Of a DNA stretch of 64,000 bases, positions 35,660 through 45,900 are shown in pieces. Below the pieces are notes generated by a model. It was not told where the DNA came from. It saw only the letters and a program-made list of their open reading frames with translations, and did not search any database. The stretch is from JAHCHG01 sp041394845 (GTDB lineage Bacteria; Acidobacteriota; Blastocatellia; Pyrinomonadales; Pyrinomonadaceae), in the NCBI GenBank assembly GCA_041394845.1, contig JAWKHL010000005.1:248001-312000 (forward strand), read 5' to 3'. The position numbers were made by a program, and so were the translations under genes. Position 1 is the first letter of the stretch. Each line of letters opens with the position of its first letter.

Positions 35660-38600
35660 ATGAAGAACCCGAAAAGAATGGTGTTTTTTGCTTGTGTTGC
35701 CGTCGGCTTTTTGGCTTTGGTCTCGGTGGCTCAGCCCAATTCGGTTGATTTGACATTCAAGGCCGCGCCCTCGGCCCCGATCCCCGCCATCAATTCGATC
35801 CAACAACTTGTTCAACCCGACGGCAAGGTCGTCGTCTGGGGAGCTTCACTGGTTGGGGACGGGATCGCCAAAGGCGAGATCATGCGGCTAAATGCGGACG
35901 GCAGCCTTGATAATACTTTTTCGTACTGCGGCTGCGGACTGAACGCCGTTTCCAATGTGGCGCTGTTGTCGGACGGCCGGTTCATCGCGGCGGGAAACGG
36001 TCCCAACGCGAAAATGATCCGTCTCAATGCCGATGGGAGCATTGATCCATCTTTCGTTTCGGGGACTCCGCCCAATCCGTCGGGAAGTTCGCTTTTTACA
36101 ATCGCGGCCATTCAGCCCGACGGCAAGATCCTGGCCTACCGGCGGCAATCAAATTTCGGGTTTGTTGAGTTTGTTTTGTACAGATTCAATCAGAACGGTT
36201 CGGTGGATAATAGTTTCACGGCGATCGGACTGACCGCCGGGAGTCCGTCGTTTGCAACCGTCAACGGACTGATCTTCCTTCCGGACGGCCGTTTTTATAT
36301 GGCTTTTACCTTCGGGGTCTTCGGCTCGTCCGGTTCGCTCCGCCGTTACAATGCGGACGGTTCGGTCGATTCGACCTGGGAAAACCCCAGTTTTTCCGGA
36401 ACCGGATTTCCGACGACCGTTTCCATTTCCGGGATCTCTCTCGAAGCCGACGGAGACATTTTGGTGGCCGGCCGCTGGGATACCGTCAACGGATTGGCGA
36501 TGCCCCATCTGATCCGTCTAAAACCGGCCGGTAATGTCGATCTGACTTTTTCGGCCTCTCTCACTTTTAATGCCACCGGCGTCGAAGCGCTTTCCGACGG
36601 CAAGGTGCTCTATTCGCAACTGGTCGATATTTCCGGGATCTACAAATTGCTCCGGCTCAACCCGGACGGCTCCGCCGACAACACTTTTACGATGGACGCA
36701 TCCATTGATTCGGTCGCCAACCGGTGGGTCCGGGACGTTTCCGGGAACATCGTTTTTCTCGGTCAGGTCGGTCAGAACAGGCAATTTGTCCGGCTTTCCC
36801 CGGACGGCCAGGCCGAAACCGGATTTGCGCCCGATGTGACCGTTTTCGGGACCATCCGGGAGATGGTCAGACAGCCGGATGGAAAATATGTGGTGGCCGG
36901 GGCCTTCACCCGGATGAACGGTGCGGCCAGGGCCGGAATTGCCCGGCTGGACGCCGATGGCAATCCGGACCCGACGTTCGATCCCGGTTCGGGGTTTAAC
37001 AGCCCGCCCGAAACGCTCGTCATTCAAAGCGACGGGAAGATTCTGGCGATCGGCGGTTTTTCCAGTTACAACGGGACGGCTCGTTCCCTTATCGCCCGGA
37101 TCAACCCGGACGGAACGCTCGATACGGGGTTTTCGGTAACGGCGTCATCTTCGGTTTACGGTCTGACGCTTCAGGCGGACGGCAAGATCTTGATCTCAGG
37201 CAGTTTCCTGACGGTTAACGGGACCGACCGGACGAGAGTGGCGCGATTGGATGCAAACGGCGTTCTGGACGACACCTTCAACCCGGTCGTCGGCAGCGGC
37301 ACGGTTTTTCGAACGCTCGTTGAGCCGGACGGCAAGATCGTCATCGGCGGCGGTTTTTCCGGCGTCAACGGGTTCAATCGTTCGAATCTGGTGAGGCTCA
37401 ATTCGGACGGCTCGCTCGATCAGACGTTCACCGGCGGAAGCCCGACCGTCGGCGGGCTCTGGAGACAGGCGGACGGCAAATTTCTGACGGCGGGAACCTC
37501 CGGTTCCGGCAGTCTGGTCCGCCGCAACTCCGACGGTTCTACGGACACCACATTTTCCGCACCTGTCTTTGCGGCCAGTTCATCGTCCGACACCCAGATC
37601 CATTCGGTGCTTGTGAGGCCCGACGGCGGGCTGATAGTGGGCGGAAGATTTGAAACCGTCGGCGGCATTATCATGCAAAATATCGCCCGTCTGAAGGCGG
37701 ACGGCGCTTTCAATCCGCTGTTTTTGCCAGTCGGTGCGGATGCCAGGGTTCGTTCGATCATTGCCGGTGGCAATGATCAGGTTCTGGCCGGCGGAGATTT
37801 TACAAAGATCAATCTGACGTCTCAGCCGGGAATCTCAAGGCTTCTGGTCGCTTCGCTGCTCGGACCGACGCCGTTTGATTTCGACGGCGACGGGAGATCG
37901 GATATCGCCATTTTCCGTCCCTCGGAGAACAAATGGTACATCCTCCGCAGTTCCGACTTCGGTTTGACCGAAACGGTCTTTGCCATCAGCGGGGATCTGA
38001 TCACACCGGCCGATTACGACGGCGACGGAATAACCGATATCGCCATTTTCCGGCCGGCCAACGCGGCCTGGTGGTATCTGAGTTCGCTGACCGGGGTGCA
38101 GACCTTCTCGCAACTGGGTCAGAATATGGATCTTCCGCTTCCCTCGGACTTTGACGGGGACGGGCGGGCCGACGACATCGTCTTTAATCCGGCCACCAGC
38201 AACTGGACCCGTTGGGGCAGTTCGGTCGGTTCAAGTCCCACCTTAAATTTCGGCATCAGCGGGGACAAACCGGTGACCGGGGATTTCAACGGCGACGGTA
38301 AATCCGATCTGGCCGTTTACCGGCCATCGACCGGCGACTGGTGGTGGAGAAGCAGCGCCGACGGGGTTTTCCGGGCCACTCATTGGGGAATCAGCACCGA
38401 TGTTCCGGTTCCGGCCGATTACGACGGCGACGGTAAAACCGATTTTGCCGTGTACCGGCCATCGACCGGAGTCTGGTACATTCTGAACAGTTCGACCGGA
38501 GGCGCGACCATCGCCCCGTTCGGAATTTCCGAGGACAAACCCGTGGCGGCCGATTACGACGGGGACGGAAAGGCGGACATCGCAGTGTACCGGCCATCGA

Positions 38601-38698
38601 CCGGAGTCTGGTACATTTTAAGGACAACCGAAGGTTTTTGGGCCGTAAGATGGGGAGTCAGCACCGACATTCCGATCCCGAACGCTTTTATTCGTTAG
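35660..38698 (+). CDS. Exported delta-60 / FG-GAP repeat protein (paralogue 3)
   Basis: The protein is about 1,012 residues; adjacent ATGs at 35657 and 35660 follow GGAGG, and the second has the better spacing. The signal peptide is MVFFACVAVGFLALVSVA, cleaved near QPNSVDLTF. About 13 delta-60 units are less regular in the first half, then six FG-GAP/VCBS units (DYDGDGKADIAVYRPST). Two 33-base identical blocks (38450-38482 and 38585-38617) show recent internal repeat homogenisation. A terminator follows at 38726. Function unknown, as for its paralogues. Confidence 0.88.
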   Translation: MKNPKRMVFFACVAVGFLALVSVAQPNSVDLTFKAAPSAPIPAINSIQQLVQPDGKVVVWGASLVGDGIAKGEIMRLNADGSLDNTFSYCGCGLNAVSNVALLSDGRFIAAGNGPNAKMIRLNADGSIDPSFVSGTPPNPSGSSLFTIAAIQPDGKILAYRRQSNFGFVEFVLYRFNQNGSVDNSFTAIGLTAGSPSFATVNGLIFLPDGRFYMAFTFGVFGSSGSLRRYNADGSVDSTWENPSFSGTGFPTTVSISGISLEADGDILVAGRWDTVNGLAMPHLIRLKPAGNVDLTFSASLTFNATGVEALSDGKVLYSQLVDISGIYKLLRLNPDGSADNTFTMDASIDSVANRWVRDVSGNIVFLGQVGQNRQFVRLSPDGQAETGFAPDVTVFGTIREMVRQPDGKYVVAGAFTRMNGAARAGIARLDADGNPDPTFDPGSGFNSPPETLVIQSDGKILAIGGFSSYNGTARSLIARINPDGTLDTGFSVTASSSVYGLTLQADGKILISGSFLTVNGTDRTRVARLDANGVLDDTFNPVVGSGTVFRTLVEPDGKIVIGGGFSGVNGFNRSNLVRLNSDGSLDQTFTGGSPTVGGLWRQADGKFLTAGTSGSGSLVRRNSDGSTDTTFSAPVFAASSSSDTQIHSVLVRPDGGLIVGGRFETVGGIIMQNIARLKADGAFNPLFLPVGADARVRSIIAGGNDQVLAGGDFTKINLTSQPGISRLLVASLLGPTPFDFDGDGRSDIAIFRPSENKWYILRSSDFGLTETVFAISGDLITPADYDGDGITDIAIFRPANAAWWYLSSLTGVQTFSQLGQNMDLPLPSDFDGDGRADDIVFNPATSNWTRWGSSVGSSPTLNFGISGDKPVTGDFNGDGKSDLAVYRPSTGDWWWRSSADGVFRATHWGISTDVPVPADYDGDGKTDFAVYRPSTGVWYILNSSTGGATIAPFGISEDKPVAADYDGDGKADIAVYRPSTGVWYILRTTEGFWAVRWGVSTDIPIPNAFIR
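38450..38617 (+). repeat. Identical 33-base blocks within FG-GAP units
   Basis: Positions 38450-38482 and 38585-38617 are identical over 33 bases, both encoding VYRPSTGVWYI. A near-identical copy is in paralogue 2 around 35326-35358. Confidence 0.75.
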
Positions 38699-38725
38699 AA
38701 CCGGAGGTTGGCAAGTTGAGGAATA

Positions 38726-38768
38726 AAAACGGTTTGTCCGAGTTTTTTTCGGACCGACCGTTTTTTTT
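38726..38768 (+). terminator. Terminator after delta-60 paralogue 3
   Basis: An AACGGT(TT)GTCCGA stem pairs with TCGGACCGACCGTT through a T-rich loop and is followed by eight Ts. Confidence 0.8.
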
Positions 38769-38829
38769 CCGAAGGCAAAAAAAAACCGGGAAAACGTCTG
38801 GAACTGAAGATAGCATCGTATTTTACGAC

Positions 38830-38857
38830 TTGCTTCGGAATTATTGAAGATTATAAT
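38830..38857 (+). promoter_or_regulatory. Promoter of the TPR gene at 38.9 kb
   Basis: TTGCTT (38830-38835), 16 bases, then a perfect TATAAT (38852-38857). The leader is short (about 17 bases) and contains AGAGGA. Confidence 0.55.
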
Positions 38858-38881
38858 AAAAAAAATTTTTAGAGGAATAGA

Positions 38882-40771
38882 ATGCAAAATAAAAAAACCT
38901 GGTTGAAGTTTTTTATAACCTTTTTCATAATCTGGGCATTTTTAATAAGCAGTTTTTTGAGTGAAGCGCAGGATTTCGTCATCTCCAGCAACATCGCCGG
39001 AGGTTCCAGCGTATTTGCATTTCCCAAATCGAGAAAAGAGCCAAAAAAATACGCTCGTTCTTCGGGCCGTTCAAGCGGCCGGCGGTCGGTCAGTCAGCGA
39101 ACCGCCACCCGGCGTCAGATTCGCCGGCAATACGATAATCTGGCCAAGGTCACCAACCGGAGGAAAGAAATCAAGGTGATCAAACCGGAAGACCTGATCC
39201 CGAGAGAAGATCCGGTCAAGGCCTCGCTCGCGCTGACCGGAGCGGGACAATATTATTTCAACGAAAATCAGGTCGATAAGGCCATTCTGTATTTCCGGCA
39301 GGCCTATGATCTGAACTCAAAAAATGACCTCGCCCGGCTTAGTTTGAGCGATTCACTGACCCGTAAGGCCGATGAACTGATGGAGGGAGGAGATACCAAT
39401 CTGAAGTTCGCCGTCCCCCTTTACAACGAAGCCGTAAAACTTAACGATGTCAACTCGGCCGCCTTTGCCGGTTTGGGCGAGACCTATGAGGAACTCGAGG
39501 AAAACGACAATGCCATTGATAATTACGAAAAGGCGCTGAAGATCGATCCCAGCCTGACCCAGGTCAACGGCCCGCTCGGTATTCTTTATTACCGGAGGGG
39601 AGATATTGCCAAGGCCGAAATTCTTCTCAAAAAGGCTCTGGCCGACCAACCCGACGATGTTCAAACCCAGTATTATCTGGGATTGGTTCAATACGATCAG
39701 AATCAGGATCAGGCGGCGGAAAAATCATTCCGCAAAGCGGTTTCGCTCGATCCGACATCGGCCGAAGGACATTATTATCTGGGCGCGGCGCTGGTTCGCC
39801 TTGGAAACGAGAAGGAGGCCATCGGCGAGTTCAAGGAAGCGATCCGGCTCGATCCCAAGAAATACGAGGCCTGGTTTGATCTCGGCTCGATCTATTACAA
39901 CGCCGAACAATACAAGGAATCGGTCGACGCCTACCAGCAGACCGTTCGTTTGAAGAACAATTACACCGAAGCCTACATCAATCTGGGTGACGGTTACCGT
40001 CAGTTGGCGGATTCCGAGACCGGCATCCGGGCCAAATACGATATGTTGGGCCGGGCGATCCAGAATTACAATCTGGCTCAGACCTTTATCAATAACAACC
40101 CCAAGGAGGCCGAACAATTCACTCAGGAGGAACTGGCCGACCTAAACAGCCGTTTCGGTTTTACCGCCGGCGAGCGGAACATGGCCGCCAGCGCACTCGG
40201 TTTTAGAAATGACTGGACGCAGGCGATCGAACTTCTGACCAAAGCGGCGGAGATCAATAACGACGCGCTTGATTACACCAATTTGGGATGGGCTTATTAC
40301 AATTCGGCGCGGATCGATCTGAAACCCAATCCGGCCGCCGCCAAGGATAAACTGCTCAAGGCGAAAGCCAATCTCGAAAAAGCCAAATCGCTGAATCCGA
40401 ATCAGATGATCCTGACCGCCATCCGGCTCAATCTGGGGATCACTTTGATCGATCTGGGAGATTTCAAAGGTGCCGTCGAAAACCTGAAACCGGTAACCGA
40501 AAGCCGGAAGGACTGGGCGTTTGCCAATTATTCGCTCGGGGTCGCTTATTTCCAGGACGGGGATTTGGATGATGCCATCAAACAATTCACCAAGGCCGTC
40601 GATACGGAGGAAAAATATGTCCCGGCTCTGTCGGGGCTCGGCAACGCCTATCTTAAACAGGGCAAGAAAAAAGATGTCGAAAAGGTCATCGACAAGCTCA
40701 AGAAGGTCGGAACCCGGGATGCCATCAACGAGGCCAACAAGCTTCAATTCGCCATTTCGCTGATGAAATAA
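38882..40771 (+). CDS. Exported TPR-repeat protein
   Basis: This 629-residue protein has an N-terminal signal or anchor (FFITFFIIWAFLISSFL). An unusually basic Ser/Arg-rich linker (about 50-85, RSSGRSSGRRS) precedes at least nine TPR units between about 115 and 620, with motifs such as AIDNYEKALKIDPSL, AIGEFKEAIRLDPKKYEAW and AIKQFTKAVDTEEKYVPAL. A periplasmic or surface scaffold is likely; the partner is unknown. It stands alone, bracketed by terminators, with murB next. Confidence 0.85.
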   Translation: MQNKKTWLKFFITFFIIWAFLISSFLSEAQDFVISSNIAGGSSVFAFPKSRKEPKKYARSSGRSSGRRSVSQRTATRRQIRRQYDNLAKVTNRRKEIKVIKPEDLIPREDPVKASLALTGAGQYYFNENQVDKAILYFRQAYDLNSKNDLARLSLSDSLTRKADELMEGGDTNLKFAVPLYNEAVKLNDVNSAAFAGLGETYEELEENDNAIDNYEKALKIDPSLTQVNGPLGILYYRRGDIAKAEILLKKALADQPDDVQTQYYLGLVQYDQNQDQAAEKSFRKAVSLDPTSAEGHYYLGAALVRLGNEKEAIGEFKEAIRLDPKKYEAWFDLGSIYYNAEQYKESVDAYQQTVRLKNNYTEAYINLGDGYRQLADSETGIRAKYDMLGRAIQNYNLAQTFINNNPKEAEQFTQEELADLNSRFGFTAGERNMAASALGFRNDWTQAIELLTKAAEINNDALDYTNLGWAYYNSARIDLKPNPAAAKDKLLKAKANLEKAKSLNPNQMILTAIRLNLGITLIDLGDFKGAVENLKPVTESRKDWAFANYSLGVAYFQDGDLDDAIKQFTKAVDTEEKYVPALSGLGNAYLKQGKKKDVEKVIDKLKKVGTRDAINEANKLQFAISLMK

Positions 40772-40798
40772 AGAAAACGTTTTTTCGTTGGCTTGAAG

Positions 40799-40845
40799 AG
40801 TCGGAAGTCGGGAGGTTAAAATCTCAACTTCCGATTCTTTTTTTC
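40799..40845 (+). terminator. Terminator between the TPR gene and murB
   Basis: TCGGAAGT (40801-40808) pairs with ACTTCCGA (40827-40834), with an inner GAG/CTC pairing, followed by a T-rich run that ends just before the murB ATG. Confidence 0.7.
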
Positions 40846-41910
40846 ATGGAAACCAAACTGAAAATTCTAAGAGATGTCCCGCTGGCCCCTTTGACGACTC
40901 TGAAGATCGGCGGTCCGGCTCGTTTTTTTGTTCGGGCCGAGAGCGAAGAAGAGGTGATCGAGACTTTTCGGATGGCCGAACAAAACTCCCTGCCGGTCTT
41001 TGTTCTCGGCGGGGGAAGCAATGTTCTGATCGCGGATGAGGGTTTTGAAGGCCTCGTTCTGCAGATCGGGATCAATGGAATTTCCGAAACGAGCCCCTCG
41101 CAGATTACCGCCGGGGCCGGCGTCGATTGGGATCGTTTCGTCGAATTCTGCGTCAGAGAAAATCTTCAGGGCGTCGAATGTTTGAGCGGAATACCGGGAT
41201 TCGTCGGCGGAACCCCGGTGCAAAACGTCGGAGCCTACGGACAGGAGGTTTCGGAAACCATCCGGGCGGTCAGATGCTTTGACCGAAACTCCGGGCGAAT
41301 TCTGACACTGGACAACCAGCAATGCGGGTTCTCTTACCGGCGGAGCATTTTCAACTCGACCGAGCGGGAAAGATATGTCGTTCTGGCCGTCGCTTATGAT
41401 CTTCTGTCAGGCGGCGAACCGAAGATCGCCTACGCCGATCTCAAAAAGGTTTTCGGCTCAGGGCGGCCGACTCTTTCGGAAACGCGCGAGGCCGTCCTGC
41501 GGGTTCGGTCGGCCAAAGCGATGGTCATCGACGAAAATGACGCCGATTCGAGGAGCGCCGGCTCTTTTTTCAAAAATCCGGTGGTCTCCCTTGAGGAATT
41601 CGAAGCGGTAAAGCAAAAGGCGAGGGCTTTGGGGGCGATCGGCCGGGATGAGGATCCGCCTAATTTTCCGGTTGACGAAAAGACGCGAAAAATTCCGGCC
41701 GCCTGGCTGATCGAAAAAAGCGGATTTCACAAAGGCTACGGGCTGGGCCGGGTCGGGCTTTCCACCAAACACACTCTGGCCATAACCAATCGCGGCGGGG
41801 GAACGGCCCGCGAAGTGATCGAACTGAAAAACGAGATCCAGACCGGCGTGGCGGAAAAATTCGGAGTCGCGCTTCATCCCGAACCGATCTTTATCGGTTT
41901 TGAAGAATGA
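40846..41910 (+). CDS. murB: UDP-N-acetylenolpyruvoylglucosamine reductase
   Basis: This cytoplasmic flavoenzyme reduces UDP-GlcNAc-enolpyruvate to UDP-MurNAc for peptidoglycan. At 354 residues it is close to the E. coli-type (type I) length. Seen: the FAD-binding LGGGSNVLIAD, GIPGFVGGTPVQNVGAYG, YRRSIF, and the catalytic serine in SAGSFFKNP, with the terminal HPEPIFIG glutamate. A hairpin terminator sits immediately upstream, so its own promoter must overlap that region. It is convergent with a TPR gene 16 bases beyond. Confidence 0.96.
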   Translation: METKLKILRDVPLAPLTTLKIGGPARFFVRAESEEEVIETFRMAEQNSLPVFVLGGGSNVLIADEGFEGLVLQIGINGISETSPSQITAGAGVDWDRFVEFCVRENLQGVECLSGIPGFVGGTPVQNVGAYGQEVSETIRAVRCFDRNSGRILTLDNQQCGFSYRRSIFNSTERERYVVLAVAYDLLSGGEPKIAYADLKKVFGSGRPTLSETREAVLRVRSAKAMVIDENDADSRSAGSFFKNPVVSLEEFEAVKQKARALGAIGRDEDPPNFPVDEKTRKIPAAWLIEKSGFHKGYGLGRVGLSTKHTLAITNRGGGTAREVIELKNEIQTGVAEKFGVALHPEPIFIGFEE

Positions 41911-41926
41911 CGACGGGGAACATTTC

Positions 41927-42769
41927 CTAACGGCGCTTTCGGGCGTCGTCGAGAAAAGTCTGATAGCTGGCCTTGAGCGAAGGGTCGAGGGCGATCGCTT
42001 TCGAGAGATCGGCGGCCGCGGCCGCTTTTTGCTTCTGGGCGAGATGGATCAATCCTCTCCGGGCGTAGGCCTCGGCGTAATTCGGCTCCAGTTCGATTGT
42101 TTTGGAAAAGTTTTTGAGAGCCTCGGGAAAATTATTTTTATCTTCGTAGGCCAGGCCGATGAAAAAGTAGGTTTCCGCATACTCGGGTTTGAGTTCGATG
42201 GCCTTTTGATAATCGAGGATCGAGCCGTCGAAATCCTTCAATTCCAACTTGATCCCGCCCCGGTTGAAAAAAGCCATAAAGGTCGGATAAATTTTGATGG
42301 CGGCGTCATAATCGGCCAGCGCGCCGGTTTTGTCTCCGGTTTCCTTGCGGGCGTTTCCCCGGTTGTTGTAGGCCATCGCGTAGGTCGGCTGAATTTCGAT
42401 GACCCGGGTGTAATCGGCGATCGCCCCCTGATAATCGCCCGATTCGGAATGAACCACGGCCCGGTTGAAATAACCCTGATAATCTTTGGGGTTGATCTCG
42501 ATCACCTTTCCGTAATCGGCCAGCGAGCCCTGAAAATCCCTCAGGCTGAGCCTGATGTTGGCCCGGTTGAGATAAGGGTCGGTGAAGTTCGGAGCGAGTT
42601 TGATGGCCTTTTCGTATTCGATAAGAGCCCCGTCGATATCGCCGTCATCCTGGAGGGCGACCCCCCGATTGTAGGCGGCCAGAGCCTCCGGGGTCGAACC
42701 GGCCTGACCGAACGCCGAAAGAGTGAAAATAATGATTGTTAAGAACAGAGAAAGCGAGATGTTTTTCAT
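41927..42769 (-). CDS. Exported TPR protein
   Basis: This 280-residue protein has a signal peptide (ISLSLFLTIIIFTLSAFG, cleavage near QAG). Seven consecutive 34-residue TPR units fill the remainder, with classical consensus features such as AIADYTRVIEIQPTYAMAY and ALKNFSKTIELEPNYAEAY. It is predicted periplasmic and to mediate protein interactions. No enzymatic domain. The gene is divergent from carB. Confidence 0.87.
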   Translation of the reverse strand: MKNISLSLFLTIIIFTLSAFGQAGSTPEALAAYNRGVALQDDGDIDGALIEYEKAIKLAPNFTDPYLNRANIRLSLRDFQGSLADYGKVIEINPKDYQGYFNRAVVHSESGDYQGAIADYTRVIEIQPTYAMAYNNRGNARKETGDKTGALADYDAAIKIYPTFMAFFNRGGIKLELKDFDGSILDYQKAIELKPEYAETYFFIGLAYEDKNNFPEALKNFSKTIELEPNYAEAYARRGLIHLAQKQKAAAAADLSKAIALDPSLKASYQTFLDDARKRR

Positions 42770-42888
42770 AGATTTTGAGAGTCGTCAGCAGAAATTCTAA
42801 GTAAAGGATAGCCCCGGAAAACACTTTTTTCAATATTTTTCAGCTGAGTAAAGGGTTTTGCGAGAAATTTATTTTTTCGGGCGGGCAA

Positions 42889-42918
42889 TTTAGCTATCGG
42901 GGATTTTTCCGTTATAAT
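42889..42918 (+). promoter_or_regulatory. Candidate carB promoter
   Basis: A perfect TATAAT at 42913-42918 has only a weak upstream hexamer (TTTAGC at 42889, spacer 18). The leader to the ATG at 42954 is about 30 bases and has no evident ribosome site. Confidence 0.35.
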
Positions 42919-42953
42919 TTTGCGAAATACCTTGAAATTTTTCATTTAACTTA

Positions 42954-45900
42954 ATGCCAAAACGAACAGACATCAAAAAGATACTAATCATCGGTTCGGG
43001 GCCGATCGTCATCGGGCAGGCTTGCGAATTCGATTATTCGGGAACGCAAGCCTGCCGCGCTTTAAAGCAGGAAGGCTTCGAGGTCGTCCTGGTCAATTCC
43101 AATCCGGCCACCATTATGACCGATCCCGAGATCGCCGACCGGACCTACATCGAACCGCTGACGGTCGAATCGGTCAGCGAGATCATCGCCCGGGAAAAAC
43201 CGGACGCTCTTTTGCCGACGGTCGGAGGACAGACGGGGCTCAATCTGTCGGTCGATTTGTTTGAACAGGGAGTCCTCAAGGAACACTCGGTCAAGCTGAT
43301 CGGGGCCAACGTCGATTCGATCAAGGTCGGCGAGGACCGCGAGCTTTTCAAAAAGGCGATGGACGAGATCGGCATCCAGATGCCCAAAGGCGGTTTCGCC
43401 CACAATTGGGACGAGGCCCGCGAGATAGTCCGCGAAACCGGTTATCCGGCCATCATCCGCCCGGCCTTCACGCTCGGCGGAACGGGCGGCGGAACCGCTT
43501 ACAACCCGGAAGAATTCGAAGAGATAGTCGAGAACGGTCTGGCCGCCTCGCCGGTTTCGCAGGTTTTGATCGAAGAATCGATCCTCGGCTGGAAGGAATT
43601 TGAGCTGGAGGTGATGCGCGATCTCAACGACAACGTGGTGATCATCTGCTCGATCGAAAATTTCGACCCGATGGGCGTTCACACCGGCGATTCGATCACG
43701 GTCGCACCGGCCCAGACATTGACCGACGTCGAATATCAGCGGCTGAGGGACATGTCGATCGCCTGCATCCGCAAGGTCGGGGTCGAGACCGGCGGTTCGA
43801 ACATCCAATTCGCCGTCAATCCGGAAAACGGCGAGATCCGCATCATCGAGATGAACCCGCGCGTGTCGCGCTCCTCGGCATTGGCCTCGAAAGCGACCGG
43901 TTTTCCGATCGCCAAGATCGCCGCCAAACTGGCCGTCGGCTACACGCTCGACGAGATCCCCAACGACATCACCAAAAAGACACCGGCCTCGTTTGAACCG
44001 ACCATCGATTACGTCGTTACGAAGATTCCGAAATGGGCCTTTGAAAAATTCCCCGGAGCCGAGGACGTTCTCGGAACGCAGATGAAATCGGTCGGCGAGG
44101 TGATGGCCATCGGAAGGACATTTAAGGAAAGTCTCTTTAAGGGGTTGCGCTCGCTCGAAGCGGTCAAGCCGCTCAGACTGGAAGGCATTCCCGATCACGT
44201 TCTGCAAAGAAAACTGGCGCGGCCCAATTCGCAGAGATTTTCCTACATCACCTTTGCACTGAGAAACGGGTATTCGATCAGTGAGATCTATCGTTTGACC
44301 GGGATCGACCCCTGGTTTCTCGAACAATTGCAGGAGGTCATGTTGTTGCAGGCGCGGATCGATTCGCGCAAACTCCAGGACGTGCCGAGCGAGGTTCTGC
44401 GGACGTCAAAGGAATTCGCCCTTTCGGACCGCCGGGTTTCCTACCTGACCGAATCGACCGAGGCCGAGGTTCGGGAAAGAAGGAAAAATCTGGGCATAGT
44501 TCCGGTTTACAAACGGGTCGATACCTGCGGGGCCGAGTTCGAATCCTTCACGCCCTATCTATATTCGACCTACGAAGAGGAATGCGAGGCCGACGCGACC
44601 GACCGGCGCAAGGTGATGATCCTCGGTTCGGGGCCGAACCGGATCGGGCAGGGGATTGAATTTGATTACTGCTGTTGCCACGCTTCCTTCGCCCTCAGGG
44701 ACGCCGATTTCGAGACCATCATGGTCAACTGCAACCCGGAAACCGTCTCGACCGATTACGACACGTCCGACCGGCTTTATTTCGAACCGCTGACTTTTGA
44801 GGACGTGATGAACATCGTCGATAAGGAAAACCCCGAGGGCGTCATCGTTCAATTCGGCGGGCAAACGCCTTTGAATCTGTCGGACGAACTGAGCCGGGCC
44901 GGGGTCCCGATCATCGGAACTTCGCCCGATTCGATCGATCTGGCCGAAGACCGCAAACGCTTCAGCGCGCTTTTGAGAGATCTCAACATTCCGCAACCCG
45001 CCAACGGGACGGCCGTTTCGCCCGAGGAGGCCAAAGAGATCGCCGCCGGGATCGGTTATCCGGTGGTCGTCCGCCCGAGTTTCGTTCTCGGCGGGCGGGC
45101 GATGGCCATCGTTTACGACGAGGAAACGCTCAACAATTATATGAGAACCGCCGTCGACGCTTCGCCGGAAAAACCGATCCTGATCGACAAATTCCTGGAG
45201 CGGGCGGTCGAGATCGACGTCGATGCGCTGGCCGACGAAACCGGGGTCGTCATCGCCGGGATTCAGGAGCATATCGAAGAAGCCGGCATCCATTCGGGCG
45301 ATTCATCGAGCGTTCTGCCCGCGCAGAAGATCGCCGAGGAACATATCGAAACCATCAAGCATTACACCCGCAATCTGGCCAAAGCGCTTAAAGTGGTCGG
45401 TTTGATGAACCTTCAACTGGCGATCAAGGACGACCGCGTGTTTGTCATCGAGGTCAACCCGAGGGCTTCGCGGACCGTTCCCTTTGTCGCCAAGGCGACC
45501 GGAGTTCCGATCGCCAAGATCGCTTCGCTGTTGATGGCCGGGGTCAAAAAACTGGAGGATTTCAATCTGCCCGAGGTTTTGCCGGTTCCGATGATCTTCG
45601 TCAAATCGCCCGTCTTTCCGTTCAAAAAATTCGCCGGTGTCGATCCGATCCTCGGCCCCGAAATGCATTCGACCGGCGAGGTGATGGGCGTCGGCGAGAC
45701 CTTCGGCGAGGCTTACGGCAAAGCGATGATCTCGGCCGGGATCGATCTGCCTCTGAGCGGGACGGCCTTTATCTCGGTCAACGATTCCGACAAAGGCCAG
45801 GCCGTCGTTCTGGCCCGCCGCCTTGATAAACTCGGCTTCAAACTGATCGCCACCTACGGGACGACCCTCCGGTTGAGGGAAGTCGGACTGGAATGCGAAA

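Noticed and set aside
43062..44327. 421-codon antisense frame in carB
   Set aside because: carB is unequivocal on the plus strand.
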